Shown here in pieces: positions 25,510 through 34,696 of a stretch of DNA of 64,000 nucleotides. The position numbers and the translations under genes are program-made. The notes below the pieces were generated by a model that saw nothing but the letters and a program-made list of their open reading frames with translations, made no database searches and had not been told where the DNA came from. How positions within the stretch are numbered: the first letter of the stretch is position 1; every line of letters begins with the position of its first letter. Source of the stretch: Leclercia sp. S52 (lineage in GTDB: Bacteria; Pseudomonadota; Gammaproteobacteria; Enterobacterales; Enterobacteriaceae); the NCBI RefSeq assembly GCF_039727615.1, contig NZ_CP152474.1:2232001-2296000 (forward strand), in the 5' to 3' direction.

Positions 25510-25989
25510 ATGTCCAATCCAGCACATCTATGGTTAACGGATGAGAATGGTTCACCCATTGTAGGTTCCTGTGTTATGCCTGCCCGGCTTGGCTCTATCG
25601 AGTTACGTTTTGTTAACCACCATGTATGGTTACCTACAGATCCTAATACCGGGAAACTGACTGGAACAAGACTTCATACCCCTTTGAAGATGCAAAAGGA
25701 GTTTGATAGAACCACACCATTATTGTTTCGAGCGCTTTGCGAAGGCCGCATATTAAAAACAGCAACAATAAAAATGTATCAAACCAATGAGGCTGGTATT
25801 GAGGTGGAATATTTTAATATGGTCATGGAGAACGTAAAAATTACTGCCATTACGCCAAATTTGCATCCCAGTGGTATAACAAGCACACATCTTGAAGATA
25901 TTGAATTGCGTTATGAAAAAATTTTGTGGAAGTATATCGATGGCAACATTCTCTACGAAGATAGCTGGAATCACCGTGTTTTTGCGTGA
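25510..25989 (+). CDS. hcp: Orphan Hcp (TssD) T6SS tube protein
   Basis: A 159-residue protein of the Hcp/DUF796 family that forms the hexameric rings of the type VI secretion tube and binds small effectors inside the ring. Typical segments are HLWLTDENGSPIVGS, LPTDPNTGKLTGTRLHTPL, EVEYFNMVMENVKI and LEDIELRYEKILWKYIDGNI. It follows GAGG at good distance. No other tss gene is in the window, so it must work with a T6SS encoded elsewhere. It closes a three-gene AT-rich module flanked by REP elements. Confidence 0.93.
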   Translation: MSNPAHLWLTDENGSPIVGSCVMPARLGSIELRFVNHHVWLPTDPNTGKLTGTRLHTPLKMQKEFDRTTPLLFRALCEGRILKTATIKMYQTNEAGIEVEYFNMVMENVKITAITPNLHPSGITSTHLEDIELRYEKILWKYIDGNILYEDSWNHRVFA

Positions 25990-26021
25990 AAATGTGAATG
26001 TTGATATTCAGTGATGTACAG

Positions 26022-26052
26022 GTAGGCCCGGCAAGCGAAGCGCCGCCGGGCA
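26022..26052. repeat. REP element
   Basis: GTAGGCCCGGC...GCCGCCGGGC lies between the convergent hcp and ydeE genes, in the opposite orientation to the REP at 24445. The pair brackets the T6SS module. Confidence 0.8.
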
Positions 26053-26058
26053 CTGCTA

Positions 26059-27252
26059 TCAGGCTACACGAGGCATATCAACCCACGCCTTCACCCGCAT
26101 TCCACGTAAAATCATCATCCACGCCAGCACAATGGCGACCATCATAATCACAAACAGCGACCAGTGCGGGAGATGGGTCAGGATAAGACCTGTAATCATC
26201 GGGTTAAAGGCCGCGCCCAGCCAGCCGAGCGCCTGGGCAGAGAAGTAGCTCGCTTTCATCCCCGGCGGGGCGATGTTGTCGATCAACATGTATTCCCCTG
26301 GCGCATAGATAATCTCACCCACGGTAAAGACCGCCGCAGCGAGTCCCCAGTAGATCAGATTCTCCCCGGAGACCATAAACCCGGCCAGACCGAGAACAAA
26401 AAACAGGGTGCCGAGGGTCATCAGCGGGCGGATGTTACGCGCCGACAGCTTGCGGCCAATGATGTACTGCAGGGAAACCACCATCGCGGCGTTGACAGGC
26501 AGCACCACGGCCACCACGTTCTGCGCGAAATCGCTGTCGTAATCTGCCGCCAGCACGTACTGGGAGATACAGCTGGCGAAGGAGCCGCCCACGTAGGAGG
26601 CCAGCAGCCCGGAGAGGGTATACCAGAACAGCGCCCGGTCGCGCAGCAGCACCGACGGCTGCCACGGAACCGGCACATGTTCACTATCGGCCGCCACGCC
26701 TTTCTGTACATAGCGTTGGATCAGCACCAGCGGCAGCGCGGCGCAGAAGGCCGCCACCCAGAACGGCAGCTGCAGGCTGTACATCATCAGCAGGGTGCTT
26801 AACGGTGGCCCGATGGTCCAGCCAATGTTGAGAAAGCTGTAGTTAAGGGAGAAGACCCGCGCCTTTTCCGCCGGGTTGAGCACGTCGGAAAACCAGGCTT
26901 TCAGCACCGTGGAGAAGATCGAATAGGCGCAGTTGATCAGCGAGAAGGCCAGCACCACCAGTACGACGTTGTCCACCAGCGGGATCGCCAGGAAGCCCAG
27001 CGCCACCGCCGTAATGGCGATCAGCATGTAGCGGTTTTTATCAAATTTATCGGCCAGAATGCCAAACCCCAGGCTGAACACCACTCCGATAGTCAGCGCC
27101 ACCGTCAGGGCATAACCAATATTCTCCACGCTCATGTTATAGACGCGGGTGAGATAGATGGTCATAAACGGCAAGGTCGCGCCGCGCCCAATGGTGAGTA
27201 ACAACGACGACGCCAGCAGCGCTGCGGTTGAGCGCCTGAGTGATGGTTTCAT
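26059..27252 (-). CDS. ydeE: MFS exporter YdeE
   Basis: A 397-residue, 12-TM major facilitator corresponding to E. coli YdeE, for which dipeptide export has been described. Matching segments include RRSTAALLASSLLLTIGRGA at the N-terminus and GFGILADKFDKNR (motif A). VFTVGEIIYAPGEYMLID is also near-identical to the E. coli protein. The start is set at the Met that matches E. coli (27252); a TTG 15 bp upstream is the alternative. It is divergent from eamA as in E. coli. Confidence 0.92.
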   Translation of the reverse strand: MKPSLRRSTAALLASSLLLTIGRGATLPFMTIYLTRVYNMSVENIGYALTVALTIGVVFSLGFGILADKFDKNRYMLIAITAVALGFLAIPLVDNVVLVVLAFSLINCAYSIFSTVLKAWFSDVLNPAEKARVFSLNYSFLNIGWTIGPPLSTLLMMYSLQLPFWVAAFCAALPLVLIQRYVQKGVAADSEHVPVPWQPSVLLRDRALFWYTLSGLLASYVGGSFASCISQYVLAADYDSDFAQNVVAVVLPVNAAMVVSLQYIIGRKLSARNIRPLMTLGTLFFVLGLAGFMVSGENLIYWGLAAAVFTVGEIIYAPGEYMLIDNIAPPGMKASYFSAQALGWLGAAFNPMITGLILTHLPHWSLFVIMMVAIVLAWMMILRGMRVKAWVDMPRVA

Positions 27253-27445
27253 TTTCCTGCCCGACAATTGCGTGTGAAGTTTTTGTTATGTCTTATCAGG
27301 ATTATCACGGCATAAGAGGCTTGTATACCACCAAATTTATCCCTAAGTGCTTCGCCTGACTGCCAGAATTAATGATCTGTTCCCGGAAGGATTTTTTCGT
27401 TACTTTGATAAGTGTTTACAAAAATTTAATAAACAGGGGCAGGGT

Positions 27446-28346
27446 ATGACGCGTAAAGACGGGCTGCTGGCATTGCTGGTGGTGGTAGTTTGGGGGCTGA
27501 ATTTTGTGGTGATCAAAGTCGGGTTGCACAACATGCCTCCGCTGATGCTGGCCGGTTTACGCTTTTTGCTGGTAGCCTTCCCGGCGCTGTTTTTTGTCGC
27601 CCGTCCGAAGATCCCGTTTCGTCTGCTGCTGGGCTACGGCCTGACCATCAGCTTTGGTCAGTTTGCCTTTCTGTTTTGCGCCATTAACTTCGGCATGCCT
27701 GCCGGGCTGGCCTCGCTGGTGCTGCAGGCCCAGGCGTTCTTTACCATCATTCTCGGGGCGCTGGTGTTTGGCGAGCGGCTGCAGGGCAAGCAGCTGGCGG
27801 GGATCGCCCTGGCGGTAGTCGGCGTGCTGGTGCTGGCAGAGGCCAGCCTCAACGGGCAGCACGTCGCGCTGCTGGGCTTTTTTACTGACTCTGGCGGCGG
27901 CGTTCTGCTGGGCCAGCGGCAATATCTTCAACAAAAAGATCATGCAGCTTGAGACCCGTCCGGCGGTAATGTCGCTGGTAGTGTGGAGCGCCCTGATCCC
28001 GATTCTGCCCTTTATGGCGGCGTCTTATCTGCTGGATGGCCCGACGGTGATGCTTCACAGCCTCGTCACCCTCGACCTGACCACGATTTTGTCGCTGATC
28101 TACCTGGCCTTTGTCGCCACTATAGTGGGCTACGGCATCTGGGGCGCGCTGCTCGGTCGCTACGAAACCTGGCGGGTGGCGCCACTGTCGCTGTTAGTAC
28201 CGGTAGTGGGGATCGCCAGTGCGGCACTGCTGCTGGATGAAAAACTCGGGGCGTTGCAGCTGGTGGGGGCGCTGCTGGTGATGGCCGGTCTCTACATCAA
28301 CGTCTTCGGCCTGCGTCTGCGGCGGACGACGCGGGTCAGAGGCTAA
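27446..28346 (+). pseudogene. eamA: Cysteine/O-acetylserine exporter EamA, frameshifted
   Basis: Ten-TM EamA/DMT-family exporter, 299 residues once corrected. The frame starts MTRKDGLLALLVVVVWGLNF as in E. coli, and breaks in a run of six T at 27878-27883. With five T it reads GFLLTLAAAFCWASGNIFNK straight into IMQLETRPAVMSL and on to the normal C-terminus. The break is thus a single inserted base, with no other damage, and could be a sequencing error; if real it truncates the protein after about 145 residues. It is divergent from ydeE and convergent with marB. Confidence 0.9.
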
Positions 28347-28369
28347 AAAAAGCCCCGCACGGGCGGGGC
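28345..28369 (-). terminator. Terminator of the marRAB operon
   Basis: On the minus strand GCCCCGC-CCGT-GCGGGGC is followed by seven T. It lies directly beyond marB and overlaps the eamA stop on the other strand. Confidence 0.88.
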
Positions 28370-28377
28370 AAAACGCG

Positions 28378-28593
28378 TTAAGAGCGCTGATTATAATACG
28401 GCACGCCTAACTCGTCGGATTTGTCGCTGCCTGCGCCCATATGATTAAAATCGTAAGGCGACTGGCCGTTGGCCGTTGGCAGAATCATGGTGTCGCGGCT
28501 GTTTTGCGGCGTGACACCAGGAGTTTGCTCCGCAAAACTCTGGCCAGAGACCAGCACCAGGGCGGTGAGAACAGCGGAAGCGAACAGTTTCAT
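28378..28593 (-). CDS. marB: Periplasmic MarB
   Basis: A 71-residue secreted protein with signal peptide MKLFASAVLTALVLVSGQSFA and the conserved C-terminus NHMGAGSDKSDELGVPYYNQ of MarB. In E. coli, MarB lowers marA expression from the periplasm by an unknown route. It is the last gene of marRAB, 30 bp after marA. Confidence 0.94.
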   Translation of the reverse strand: MKLFASAVLTALVLVSGQSFAEQTPGVTPQNSRDTMILPTANGQSPYDFNHMGAGSDKSDELGVPYYNQRS

Positions 28594-28623
28594 AATTTCC
28601 TCGATACGTCTTAATACAGGCGA

Positions 28624-29013
28624 TTAGCAGTTACAGTGATTGATCGGAAGCAGATACCGGGATTCCCCGCGCATATTGGTGATGCGATATTTATGCGGCG
28701 GAACGTCGAAGTAATTTTTGAACGTGCGGGTCAGCGTTTGTTGTGATTCGAACCCGTAACGCTCAGCCAGATACAGGATCGGCTCGTTACTTTCCTTCAG
28801 CTTCTGTGCGATTTCCGTTAATTTACGGCTGCGGATGTACTGGCCTAATGAGTGGCCGGTCTCTTTTTTAAACATCCGTTGCAGGTGCCATTTTGAGTAA
28901 CCTGAACGCTCAGACACTTTCTCAAGCGAGAGCGGTGACTCCAGGTTATCTTCGATCCAGCCCAAAATGCTATGAATAGTGATGGCGTCAGTATTGCGTC
29001 TGGACATCGTCAT
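28624..29013 (-). CDS. marA: AraC/XylS-family activator MarA
   Basis: A 129-residue monomeric activator of the mar/sox/rob regulon (efflux, porin reduction, drug tolerance). Two helix-turn-helix motifs are seen: [20 protein letters not shown] and [20 protein letters not shown], both almost identical to E. coli. No ligand domain is present. It is co-transcribed with marR (12 bp gap). A marbox upstream of the operon implies autoactivation. Confidence 0.97.
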   Translation of the reverse strand: MTMSRRNTDAITIHSILGWIEDNLESPLSLEKVSERSGYSKWHLQRMFKKETGHSLGQYIRSRKLTEIAQKLKESNEPILYLAERYGFESQQTLTRTFKNYFDVPPHKYRITNMRGESRYLLPINHCNC

Positions 29014-29025
29014 ACCTCTTTCTGT

Positions 29026-29460
29026 TTACGGCAGGATTTTCTTAAGCAAGTGCTCAAGGGTTGCCACTTCATCCGCCGTTAAGTTTTTTGTTAGTTCCTG
29101 GTGCAGTTTTTGTCCTACTAATTGATGACATTGTTCACACATCGCCGCGCCGTCGCTGGTCAGTTGCACCAGCACGCCGCGTTTGTCATTCGGGTTGGGG
29201 CGGCGTTCAATCCACCCCTTGCAGACCAGACGATCCATCATGCGCGTCAGCGCGCCGAGATCGACAGATAAGATCTTCTTCAGCTCAACCGGGGTAATAC
29301 ACACTTCGCAGCGCACAGAACAGAGCACTTTAAACTGGGTTGCGGTGATATCCAGCGGTGACAGATAGTCATTGAGCAGGCGGTCTTTCTTCTGGTTAAC
29401 CATATAGATAAGCCGACCCAGCGGAATAATTTCGTTGAAGAGGTCACTGGTGCTTTTCAC
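29026..29460 (-). CDS. marR: Multiple antibiotic resistance repressor MarR
   Basis: A 144-residue winged-helix dimeric repressor of marRAB. The DNA-binding segment VELKKILSVDLGALTRMMDR and wing NPNDKRGVLVQ are conserved, as is the Cys in EQCHQL (Cys80-type copper/disulfide switch region is CKGW). The start is the GTG at 29460, as in E. coli, giving the standard length; an upstream in-frame ATG at 29490 would run through the operator and is rejected. Confidence 0.96.
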   Translation of the reverse strand: MKSTSDLFNEIIPLGRLIYMVNQKKDRLLNDYLSPLDITATQFKVLCSVRCEVCITPVELKKILSVDLGALTRMMDRLVCKGWIERRPNPNDKRGVLVQLTSDGAAMCEQCHQLVGQKLHQELTKNLTADEVATLEHLLKKILP

Positions 29461-29463
29461 AAT

Positions 29464-29524
29464 GGTTGCCCTGGCAAGTAGTTTAATCACGGCAGATATT
29501 ATTGCTCAGGCAACTATAAGTCAA
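29464..29524 (-). promoter_or_regulatory. marRAB promoter with MarR sites I and II
   Basis: On the minus strand TTGACT (29524-29519) and TAATAT (29501-29496) form a -35/-10 pair with 17-bp spacing. The MarR half-site pattern TTGCCTGAGCAA (site I, around 29502-29513) overlaps the -10 region and TTGCCAGGGCAA (site II, around 29465-29476) lies just before the marR start. This is the marO layout of E. coli. Confidence 0.9.
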
Positions 29525-29539
29525 CTGAATGCATTTGCT

Positions 29540-29560
29540 TATGACACGATTTGCTAAAGC
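29540..29560 (-). promoter_or_regulatory. Marbox upstream of marRAB
   Basis: On the minus strand TTTAGCAAATCGTGTCAT aligns with the E. coli marbox TTTAGCAAAACGTGGCAT and lies just upstream of the -35 element. It provides autoactivation by MarA and activation by SoxS or Rob. Confidence 0.85.
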
Positions 29561-29717
29561 GATTCAGATCACCTTTTTGCCCGCCTGGCGGATCGTCATA
29601 TCATCGGGATAAATTAATTTCGGAGCGAAAATATTACTTACGATGTGCGCATGGCTGAAACAGGGGTTTTCGCCGTATACTTGCCTGGTTAAATTTTGAT
29701 AAGGACAACTCTGTAAA

Positions 29718-30383
29718 ATGGTTGATTTATTTAAAGCTATTGGCCTTGGGCTGGTGGTGCTGCTGCCGCTGGCTAACCCGTTAACCACCGTTGCGCTGTT
29801 CCTCGGCCTCGCGGGCGATATGAACCGCGAACAGCGTAATCACCAGTCGCTGATGGCCTCCGTTTACGTCTTCGCCATCATGATGGTGGCGTACTACGCC
29901 GGGCAGCTGGTGATGAACACCTTCGGGATCTCAATTCCCGGTCTGCGCATCGCGGGCGGGCTGATTGTGGCTTTTATCGGTTTCAGGATGCTGTTCCCGC
30001 CGCAGAAAGTGACGGATACCTCTGACGCGCAGGAGGCGATGGAAGATAAACAGGGCAAACCCGCCCCGAACATCGCCTTTGTGCCGCTGGCGATGCCCAG
30101 CACCGCGGGCCCGGGGACCATAGCGATGATCATCAGCTCCGCATCGACGGTGCGCAGTGGTTCTGACTTCCCGGACTGGGTGATCATGATTGCCCCGACG
30201 CTGATTTTCGCCATTATCGGGGTGATCCTGTGGGGCTGTCTGCGTAGCTCGGGCGCGATTATGCGCTGGGTGGGTAAGGACGGTATCGAAGCCATCTCCC
30301 GTCTGATGGGCTTCCTGCTGGTCTGTATGGGCGTGCAGTTTATTATCAACGGCGTGCTGGAAATTATTAAAAACTACCCGTAA
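29718..30383 (+). CDS. marC: MarC-family inner-membrane protein
   Basis: A 221-residue, six-TM protein of the UPF0056/MarC family, equal in length to E. coli MarC. It opens [20 protein letters not shown] and contains [17 protein letters not shown]. Despite its name, E. coli MarC is not needed for drug resistance and its function is unknown. It is transcribed divergently from marRAB across marO and convergently with sotB. Confidence 0.95.
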   Translation: MVDLFKAIGLGLVVLLPLANPLTTVALFLGLAGDMNREQRNHQSLMASVYVFAIMMVAYYAGQLVMNTFGISIPGLRIAGGLIVAFIGFRMLFPPQKVTDTSDAQEAMEDKQGKPAPNIAFVPLAMPSTAGPGTIAMIISSASTVRSGSDFPDWVIMIAPTLIFAIIGVILWGCLRSSGAIMRWVGKDGIEAISRLMGFLLVCMGVQFIINGVLEIIKNYP

Positions 30384-30388
30384 ATCCG

Positions 30389-30415
30389 GACCGGGTGGCG
30401 TTCTGCCACCCGGTC
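30389..30415. terminator. Stem-loop between marC and sotB
   Basis: GACCGGGTGGC-GTTCT-GCCACCCGGTC is a perfect 11-bp hairpin lying between the two convergent genes. It has no long U-run but probably serves both. Confidence 0.7.
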
Positions 30416-30421
30416 ACCTCA

Positions 30422-31618
30422 TTAGCCGTGATGCGGCTGCTCTTCCAGGGCGACGGGCCATTTACGGAAGATCAGTACCGACCAGATTAACGCTGCCAGC
30501 GCCGGGATGGCTCCCAGATAGCCGATCGATGCCATCGAAAGATGCAGGATCACCTGATTACCCACCAGCGCACCCGCACCAATCCCCAGATTGAAAATCC
30601 CTGAGAACAGCGCCATCGCCACGTCCGTGGCATCCGGGGCCAGCGCCAGCACTTTCACCTGCATCCCGAGACCGATAATCATGATCGCCACGCCCCAGAC
30701 GACGCTCAGCAGCGCGAGATTTGTCTCACTCCCCGAGGCGGGCAGCAGCAGGAGCAGGCACGCCAACAGCAGGCCGATAGCGCTGCTGACCAGCGTAGAG
30801 GCGTGACGGTTGCCCAGTTTGCCAAACAGCAGGCTGCCGATAATGCCCGCGCCGCCCAGCAGCAACAGCAGTACCGTGGCAAAGCTGGCGCTGAACCCGG
30901 CGATGGTCTGCACAAACGGCTCGATGTAGCTGTAGGCAGTGTAGTGGGCCGTAACCACCACCACCGTCAGCAGATAGAGGCTCATCAGCGCCGGACGACG
31001 CATCAGCAGCGGCAGGCTTTTCAGCGAGCCGGAGTGTTCGCTCGGCAGTTTCGGTAGCAGCTTGATCAGGCACAGCAGGGTGAACAGTGCCCCGAGTCCG
31101 ATAACGAAGAAGGTGGTACGCCAGCCGAACATCTGCCCGATGATGCGCCCGAGCGGCAGGCCCAGCACCATCGCCAGCGCGGTGCCGGTGGCGAGCAGGC
31201 TCAGCGCCTGGGCGCGTTTCCCGGCCGGGGCCAGGCGGATCGCCAGCGAGGCGGTAATCGACCAGAAAATGGCGTGCGCAAAGGCAATGCCGATTCGGCT
31301 AATCACCAGCACCGTGAAGTTCCAGGCCAGGAACGACAACACATGGCTGGCAATAAACAGCGCGAACAGGCCGATCAGCAGCTTGCGCCGCTCCATCTGG
31401 CTGGTGAGCAGCATAAAGGGTAACGACATCATCGCCACCACCCAGGCGTAGATGGTCAGCATGATCCCCACCTGCGCGGTCTCCATGCCGAAGCTGCTGG
31501 CGATATCCGAGAGCAGGCCGACGGGAACAAATTCGGTGGTGTTAAAGATAAAGGCGGCCACGGCGAGCGTGACCACCCGTAGCCACGCCACCCTGCGGGA
31601 AACGGTGTTGGTTGTCAT
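30422..31618 (-). CDS. sotB: Sugar efflux MFS transporter SotB
   Basis: A 398-residue, 12-TM drug:H+ antiporter-1 family protein, collinear with E. coli SotB (YdeA), which exports L-arabinose, other sugars and IPTG. The N-terminus [20 protein letters not shown] is the same as in E. coli. [16 protein letters not shown] and the motif-C region [20 protein letters not shown] are conserved. It is convergent with marC and transcribed alone. Confidence 0.94.
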   Translation of the reverse strand: MTTNTVSRRVAWLRVVTLAVAAFIFNTTEFVPVGLLSDIASSFGMETAQVGIMLTIYAWVVAMMSLPFMLLTSQMERRKLLIGLFALFIASHVLSFLAWNFTVLVISRIGIAFAHAIFWSITASLAIRLAPAGKRAQALSLLATGTALAMVLGLPLGRIIGQMFGWRTTFFVIGLGALFTLLCLIKLLPKLPSEHSGSLKSLPLLMRRPALMSLYLLTVVVVTAHYTAYSYIEPFVQTIAGFSASFATVLLLLLGGAGIIGSLLFGKLGNRHASTLVSSAIGLLLACLLLLLPASGSETNLALLSVVWGVAIMIIGLGMQVKVLALAPDATDVAMALFSGIFNLGIGAGALVGNQVILHLSMASIGYLGAIPALAALIWSVLIFRKWPVALEEQPHHG

Positions 31619-31793
31619 AGGGATGTCCGGGAGTCGTTACGTCAATGAGGTGGGACGATCTTAAAACCTTCCCTGGTGGAAATACAATCGTTTTGTGATC
31701 TGGATCTCACTCCGTCCTAAAACTAATAGCTGGTGAAACGGGTTATTTTCCATAAATATAGGATGCAACATAACGTTAACAGTGGGTCGGGCG

Positions 31794-32582
31794 ATGCAGG
31801 AAATTGAGTTTTATCTGGTCGATGCGTTTAGTGACGGCTCGTTTGGCGGCAACCCGGCGGCGGTGTGTCCTTTGCCGGAATGGCTGCCGGACGAGACGCT
31901 GCTCAGTATGACGCGGGAGCATAACCAGTCGGAGACCGCCTTCTTCGTGCGCCACCGGGACGGTATCGAGCTGCGCTGGTTCACCACCAATGGCGAAGTT
32001 AACCTCTGCGGTCACGCCACCCTGGCGACCGCCTGGGTTTTGTTTAACGAGCTGGCGTACCCCGATGCCCGTATCCATTTTGACACCGCCTCCGGCAGGC
32101 TCACCGTCAGCCGTGACGGGGACTGGCTGACGCTTGATTTCCCCGCCTGTCCGAGCGAGCCGCAGACCCCGCCGGCAGAGATGCTTGCCGCGCTTGGGAT
32201 CCAGGGCTACGTCGAGGCCCGCAAGGGGCGCGCCTGGGTGCTGGTGCTGGAAAACCGTCAGCAGGTTGAAGCGGTCACGCCGGATATTCACGCCATGACG
32301 CCCGGGGAGCATAAAGTGTCGATCACCGCCCGCGGCGAGGGCGAATACGATTTTGTCAGCCGCTTTTTCTCGCCGGGAGCGGCGCTGTGGGAAGATCCGG
32401 TTACCGGCTCGGCGCATACCATGCTGATCCCGTACTGGAGCGAAAAGCTGAATAAAACGTCGCTCTTCGCCCGGCAGGTCTCTGCCCGTGGCGGCGACGT
32501 GCGTTGTGAACTGAAGGGCGACCGGGTATTAATGAGCGGCAGGGCATCGCTGTATCTGAAAGGTCATCTGTTTTTACGCTAA
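31794..32582 (+). CDS. PhzF-family isomerase/epimerase (tandem copy 1)
   Basis: A 262-residue protein with the two-fold diaminopimelate-epimerase-like fold of the PhzF family. Conserved features are VDAF...GGNPAAVC at the N-terminus, the catalytic Glu in NQSETAFF (about residue 45), CGHATLA and WEDPVTGSAH. Substrate is unknown, as for most PhzF proteins of enterobacteria. The start at 31794 matches that of the second copy; a GTG at 31782 is in frame. It is about 65% identical by eye to the gene that follows 17 bp downstream, so the pair arose by tandem duplication. Confidence 0.88.
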   Translation: MQEIEFYLVDAFSDGSFGGNPAAVCPLPEWLPDETLLSMTREHNQSETAFFVRHRDGIELRWFTTNGEVNLCGHATLATAWVLFNELAYPDARIHFDTASGRLTVSRDGDWLTLDFPACPSEPQTPPAEMLAALGIQGYVEARKGRAWVLVLENRQQVEAVTPDIHAMTPGEHKVSITARGEGEYDFVSRFFSPGAALWEDPVTGSAHTMLIPYWSEKLNKTSLFARQVSARGGDVRCELKGDRVLMSGRASLYLKGHLFLR

Positions 32583-32599
32583 CGATAAGGGTTAACCCA

Positions 32600-33394
32600 A
32601 TGAAAGAAATTGCATTTTATCTGGTCGATGCGTTTAGCGACCGCGCGTTTGGTGGGAATCCTGCAGCCGTTTGCCCGCTCGAGGAGTGGCTCCCGGACGA
32701 CGTACTGTTAAAGATGGCCCAGCAGCATAACCAGTCGGAAACCGCGTTTTTCGTGCGCACCGACGCGGGCTTTGAGCTGCGCTGGTTTACGACGCAGTAC
32801 GAAATTAACCTCTGTGGACACGCCACGCTCGCCAGCGCCCACGTGATTTTTGAGTATTTCGACTATCCGCACACCGAGATTGTTTTCTCCACCCGCTTCG
32901 TCGGCGACCTGAAAGTCACCCGCAGCGGCGACTGGCTGACGCTTAACTTCCCGGCGTGGAGCAGCGAGGTGGTAGACAATCCGCCGGACCTGCTGTTCAG
33001 CACCCTCGGCATCACCGGGGCGAAGGAGGTGCGGGCAGGGCGCGACTACATGGTGGTGCTGGAAAACCAGCAGCAGGTCGAGGCGCTAACCCCGGATATC
33101 GACGGCATGATGCCGCTGGATAAGATGGTTTGTGTGACCGCTCCGGGCGATGAGTATGATTTTGTCAGCCGCTTCTTCTGCCCGGGCGAGTCGGTGGCGG
33201 AAGACCCGGTCACCGGCTCCGCCCACAGCATGCTGATCCCCTACTGGAGCGAGAAGCTGGGTAAAACCACGCTGCAGGCGCGGCAGGTCTCGCCCCGCGG
33301 CGGCGATCTGCGCTGCGAGCTGAAAGGCGACCGGGTATTGATTGGCGGTCAGGCTGCGCTCTACCTGAAAGGCACCGTGTTCCTCAGGAGCTAA
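32600..33394 (+). CDS. PhzF-family isomerase/epimerase (tandem copy 2)
   Basis: A 264-residue paralogue of the preceding gene with all key motifs: FGGNPAAVCPLEEW, NQSETAFFVR with the catalytic Glu, NLCGHATLASA, and AEDPVTGSAHSMLIPYWS. TAAGGGTTAACCC precedes the ATG. The two copies diverge mostly in the region around residues 80-110, which lines the active site, suggesting different substrates. Three REP elements follow. Confidence 0.88.
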   Translation: MKEIAFYLVDAFSDRAFGGNPAAVCPLEEWLPDDVLLKMAQQHNQSETAFFVRTDAGFELRWFTTQYEINLCGHATLASAHVIFEYFDYPHTEIVFSTRFVGDLKVTRSGDWLTLNFPAWSSEVVDNPPDLLFSTLGITGAKEVRAGRDYMVVLENQQQVEALTPDIDGMMPLDKMVCVTAPGDEYDFVSRFFCPGESVAEDPVTGSAHSMLIPYWSEKLGKTTLQARQVSPRGGDLRCELKGDRVLIGGQAALYLKGTVFLRS

Positions 33395-33398
33395 AACC

Positions 33399-33531
33399 GC
33401 CCGGCGGCGCTGCGCTTGCACGGGCCTACGAAACGCCCCGAAATGTAGGCCGGGTAAGGCGCAGCCGCCACCCGGCAAACAGGCACACCCCACCGTCCGT
33501 AGGCCGGGTAAGGCGTAGCCGCCACCCGGCA
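33399..33531. repeat. Cluster of three REP elements
   Basis: REP-like palindromes at about 33399-33429, 33445-33477 and 33499-33531. The last two are nearly identical (TAGGCCGGGTAAGGCG...GCCGCCACCCGGCAAAC) and in the same orientation; the first is inverted. They fill the gap between the convergent PhzF pair and the leftward catabolic operon. Confidence 0.88.
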
Positions 33532-33546
33532 AACAGGCCGCACACA

Positions 33547-34224
33547 TCACCCCAACGACGCCCCGCCGCACAACACCAGCTCTTGCCCGGTGATGGGCGC
33601 GGCCTCGGCGCTCAGCAGGTAGTTCACCATCGCCGCCACCTCCTCCGGGGCGATCAGCCTCCCCATTGGCGGCACCTTGGGCGGTGACGTCTCCCGTCCG
33701 GGCGCACTCAACATCGGCGTCTGCGTCGCCCCGGGCGCGACCACGTTAGCGGTGATCCCCCGTGGGGCCAGCTCCGCCGCCCAGCTGCGCATCATCCCCA
33801 CCAGCGCCGCTTTGGTGGCGACATACTGCGAACGCCCGGCGGCACCCCGCGAGGTGCGGCTGCCAATAGCCACCAGCCGTCCACCCGCTGTCATTCGCGG
33901 GGCGAAGTGGTTAAACAGGATCTCGGCGGCGTGAATATGCAGCCCCCACAGGCGACCGCTGACCACCGGATCCAGCTCGCCGAGCGGGGCGGCGGCCATC
34001 ATCCCGGCGGCATGGACTATCGCCTGCGGTACCGGCAGAGTATCGAGCGCGGCTTTTAGCGTGACACTGTCACTTAAATCGACGCTCAGGCTTGTAAAAT
34101 TCGGGTGTCCGCAGTCCACTCCGCGTCGGCTTAGGCCCGTCACCTGCCAGCCTTCCGCCAGCAGGCGGGTGATGATAGCTTCGCCGATGCCCGAGCTTGC
34201 ACCGGTGACAATGGCATGGCGCAT
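33547..34224 (-). CDS. Short-chain dehydrogenase/reductase
   Basis: A 225-residue classical SDR. TGASSGIGEA is at residues 7-16, the catalytic Ser in GSRTSRGAAG, and Tyr-x3-Lys in SQYVATKAAL. NVVAPGATQTPM is the usual substrate loop lead. It is the last gene of a six-gene leftward operon, starting 1 bp after the preceding stop. It probably oxidises or reduces a hydroxy intermediate of the sugar-acid pathway; the substrate is unknown. Confidence 0.85.
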   Translation of the reverse strand: MRHAIVTGASSGIGEAIITRLLAEGWQVTGLSRRGVDCGHPNFTSLSVDLSDSVTLKAALDTLPVPQAIVHAAGMMAAAPLGELDPVVSGRLWGLHIHAAEILFNHFAPRMTAGGRLVAIGSRTSRGAAGRSQYVATKAALVGMMRSWAAELAPRGITANVVAPGATQTPMLSAPGRETSPPKVPPMGRLIAPEEVAAMVNYLLSAEAAPITGQELVLCGGASLG

Positions 34225-34225
34225 A

Positions 34226-34696
34226 TCACGCCTCCAGCAGGGCGCGCGGCACCTTAAACACCGCCTTGCGCACGGTCATGGGCGCGTTCACCGCACACAG
34301 GGCCTGATGCGGCTCCTCGGGCAGAAACACAGCGAAATCCCCGGGCTTCAGGGTGATGCTCACCGGGTGTACCGCCCCGGCGGCGATCCAGAGATCAGGC
34401 TTACGCTCTTCGTCACCAGGCTGCGCAACAGATTGCATTCCGGCGCAGATCGTCTCTTCACCTGCCAGCACCACCTGAATATCGGCATAAAAATAGTGAT
34501 ATTCAGTATGACGCTCGGCCTGCGGCTGGGTCTGCGCCGGGCCGATATGGCAGAACCACGGGCAGCCTTGCGGCTGCCAGCGTCCGTCATCCCGGGCGGC
34601 CAGCGCCGCCAGGGTGCAGTCCGGGCGATCGAGGATCTGCCGCAGGACCGGAGGGAGCCCGGCCAGCGGCAGGGCGTTCAGATTTCCGATAATCAC
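34226..34696 (-). CDS. YhcH/YjgK/YiaL-family protein
   Basis: A 156-residue cupin-like protein of the YhcH family (NanQ in sialic-acid use), thought to speed anomerisation or processing of sugar acids. The family core HTEYHYFYADIQVVLAGEE and the metal-binding segment FAVFLPEEPHQALC are present. The start is a GTG overlapping the TGA of the upstream gene (GTGA), preceded by GGAGG, so translation is coupled. It sits between the sialidase-like gene and the SDR. Confidence 0.85.
   Translation of the reverse strand: MIIGNLNALPLAGLPPVLRQILDRPDCTLAALAARDDGRWQPQGCPWFCHIGPAQTQPQAERHTEYHYFYADIQVVLAGEETICAGMQSVAQPGDEERKPDLWIAAGAVHPVSITLKPGDFAVFLPEEPHQALCAVNAPMTVRKAVFKVPRALLEA

Noticed and set aside
29461..29490. 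MarR start at the ATG at 29490
   Set aside because: This would place MarR operator site II inside the gene and add ten residues absent from E. coli MarR; the GTG at 29460 gives the standard protein.
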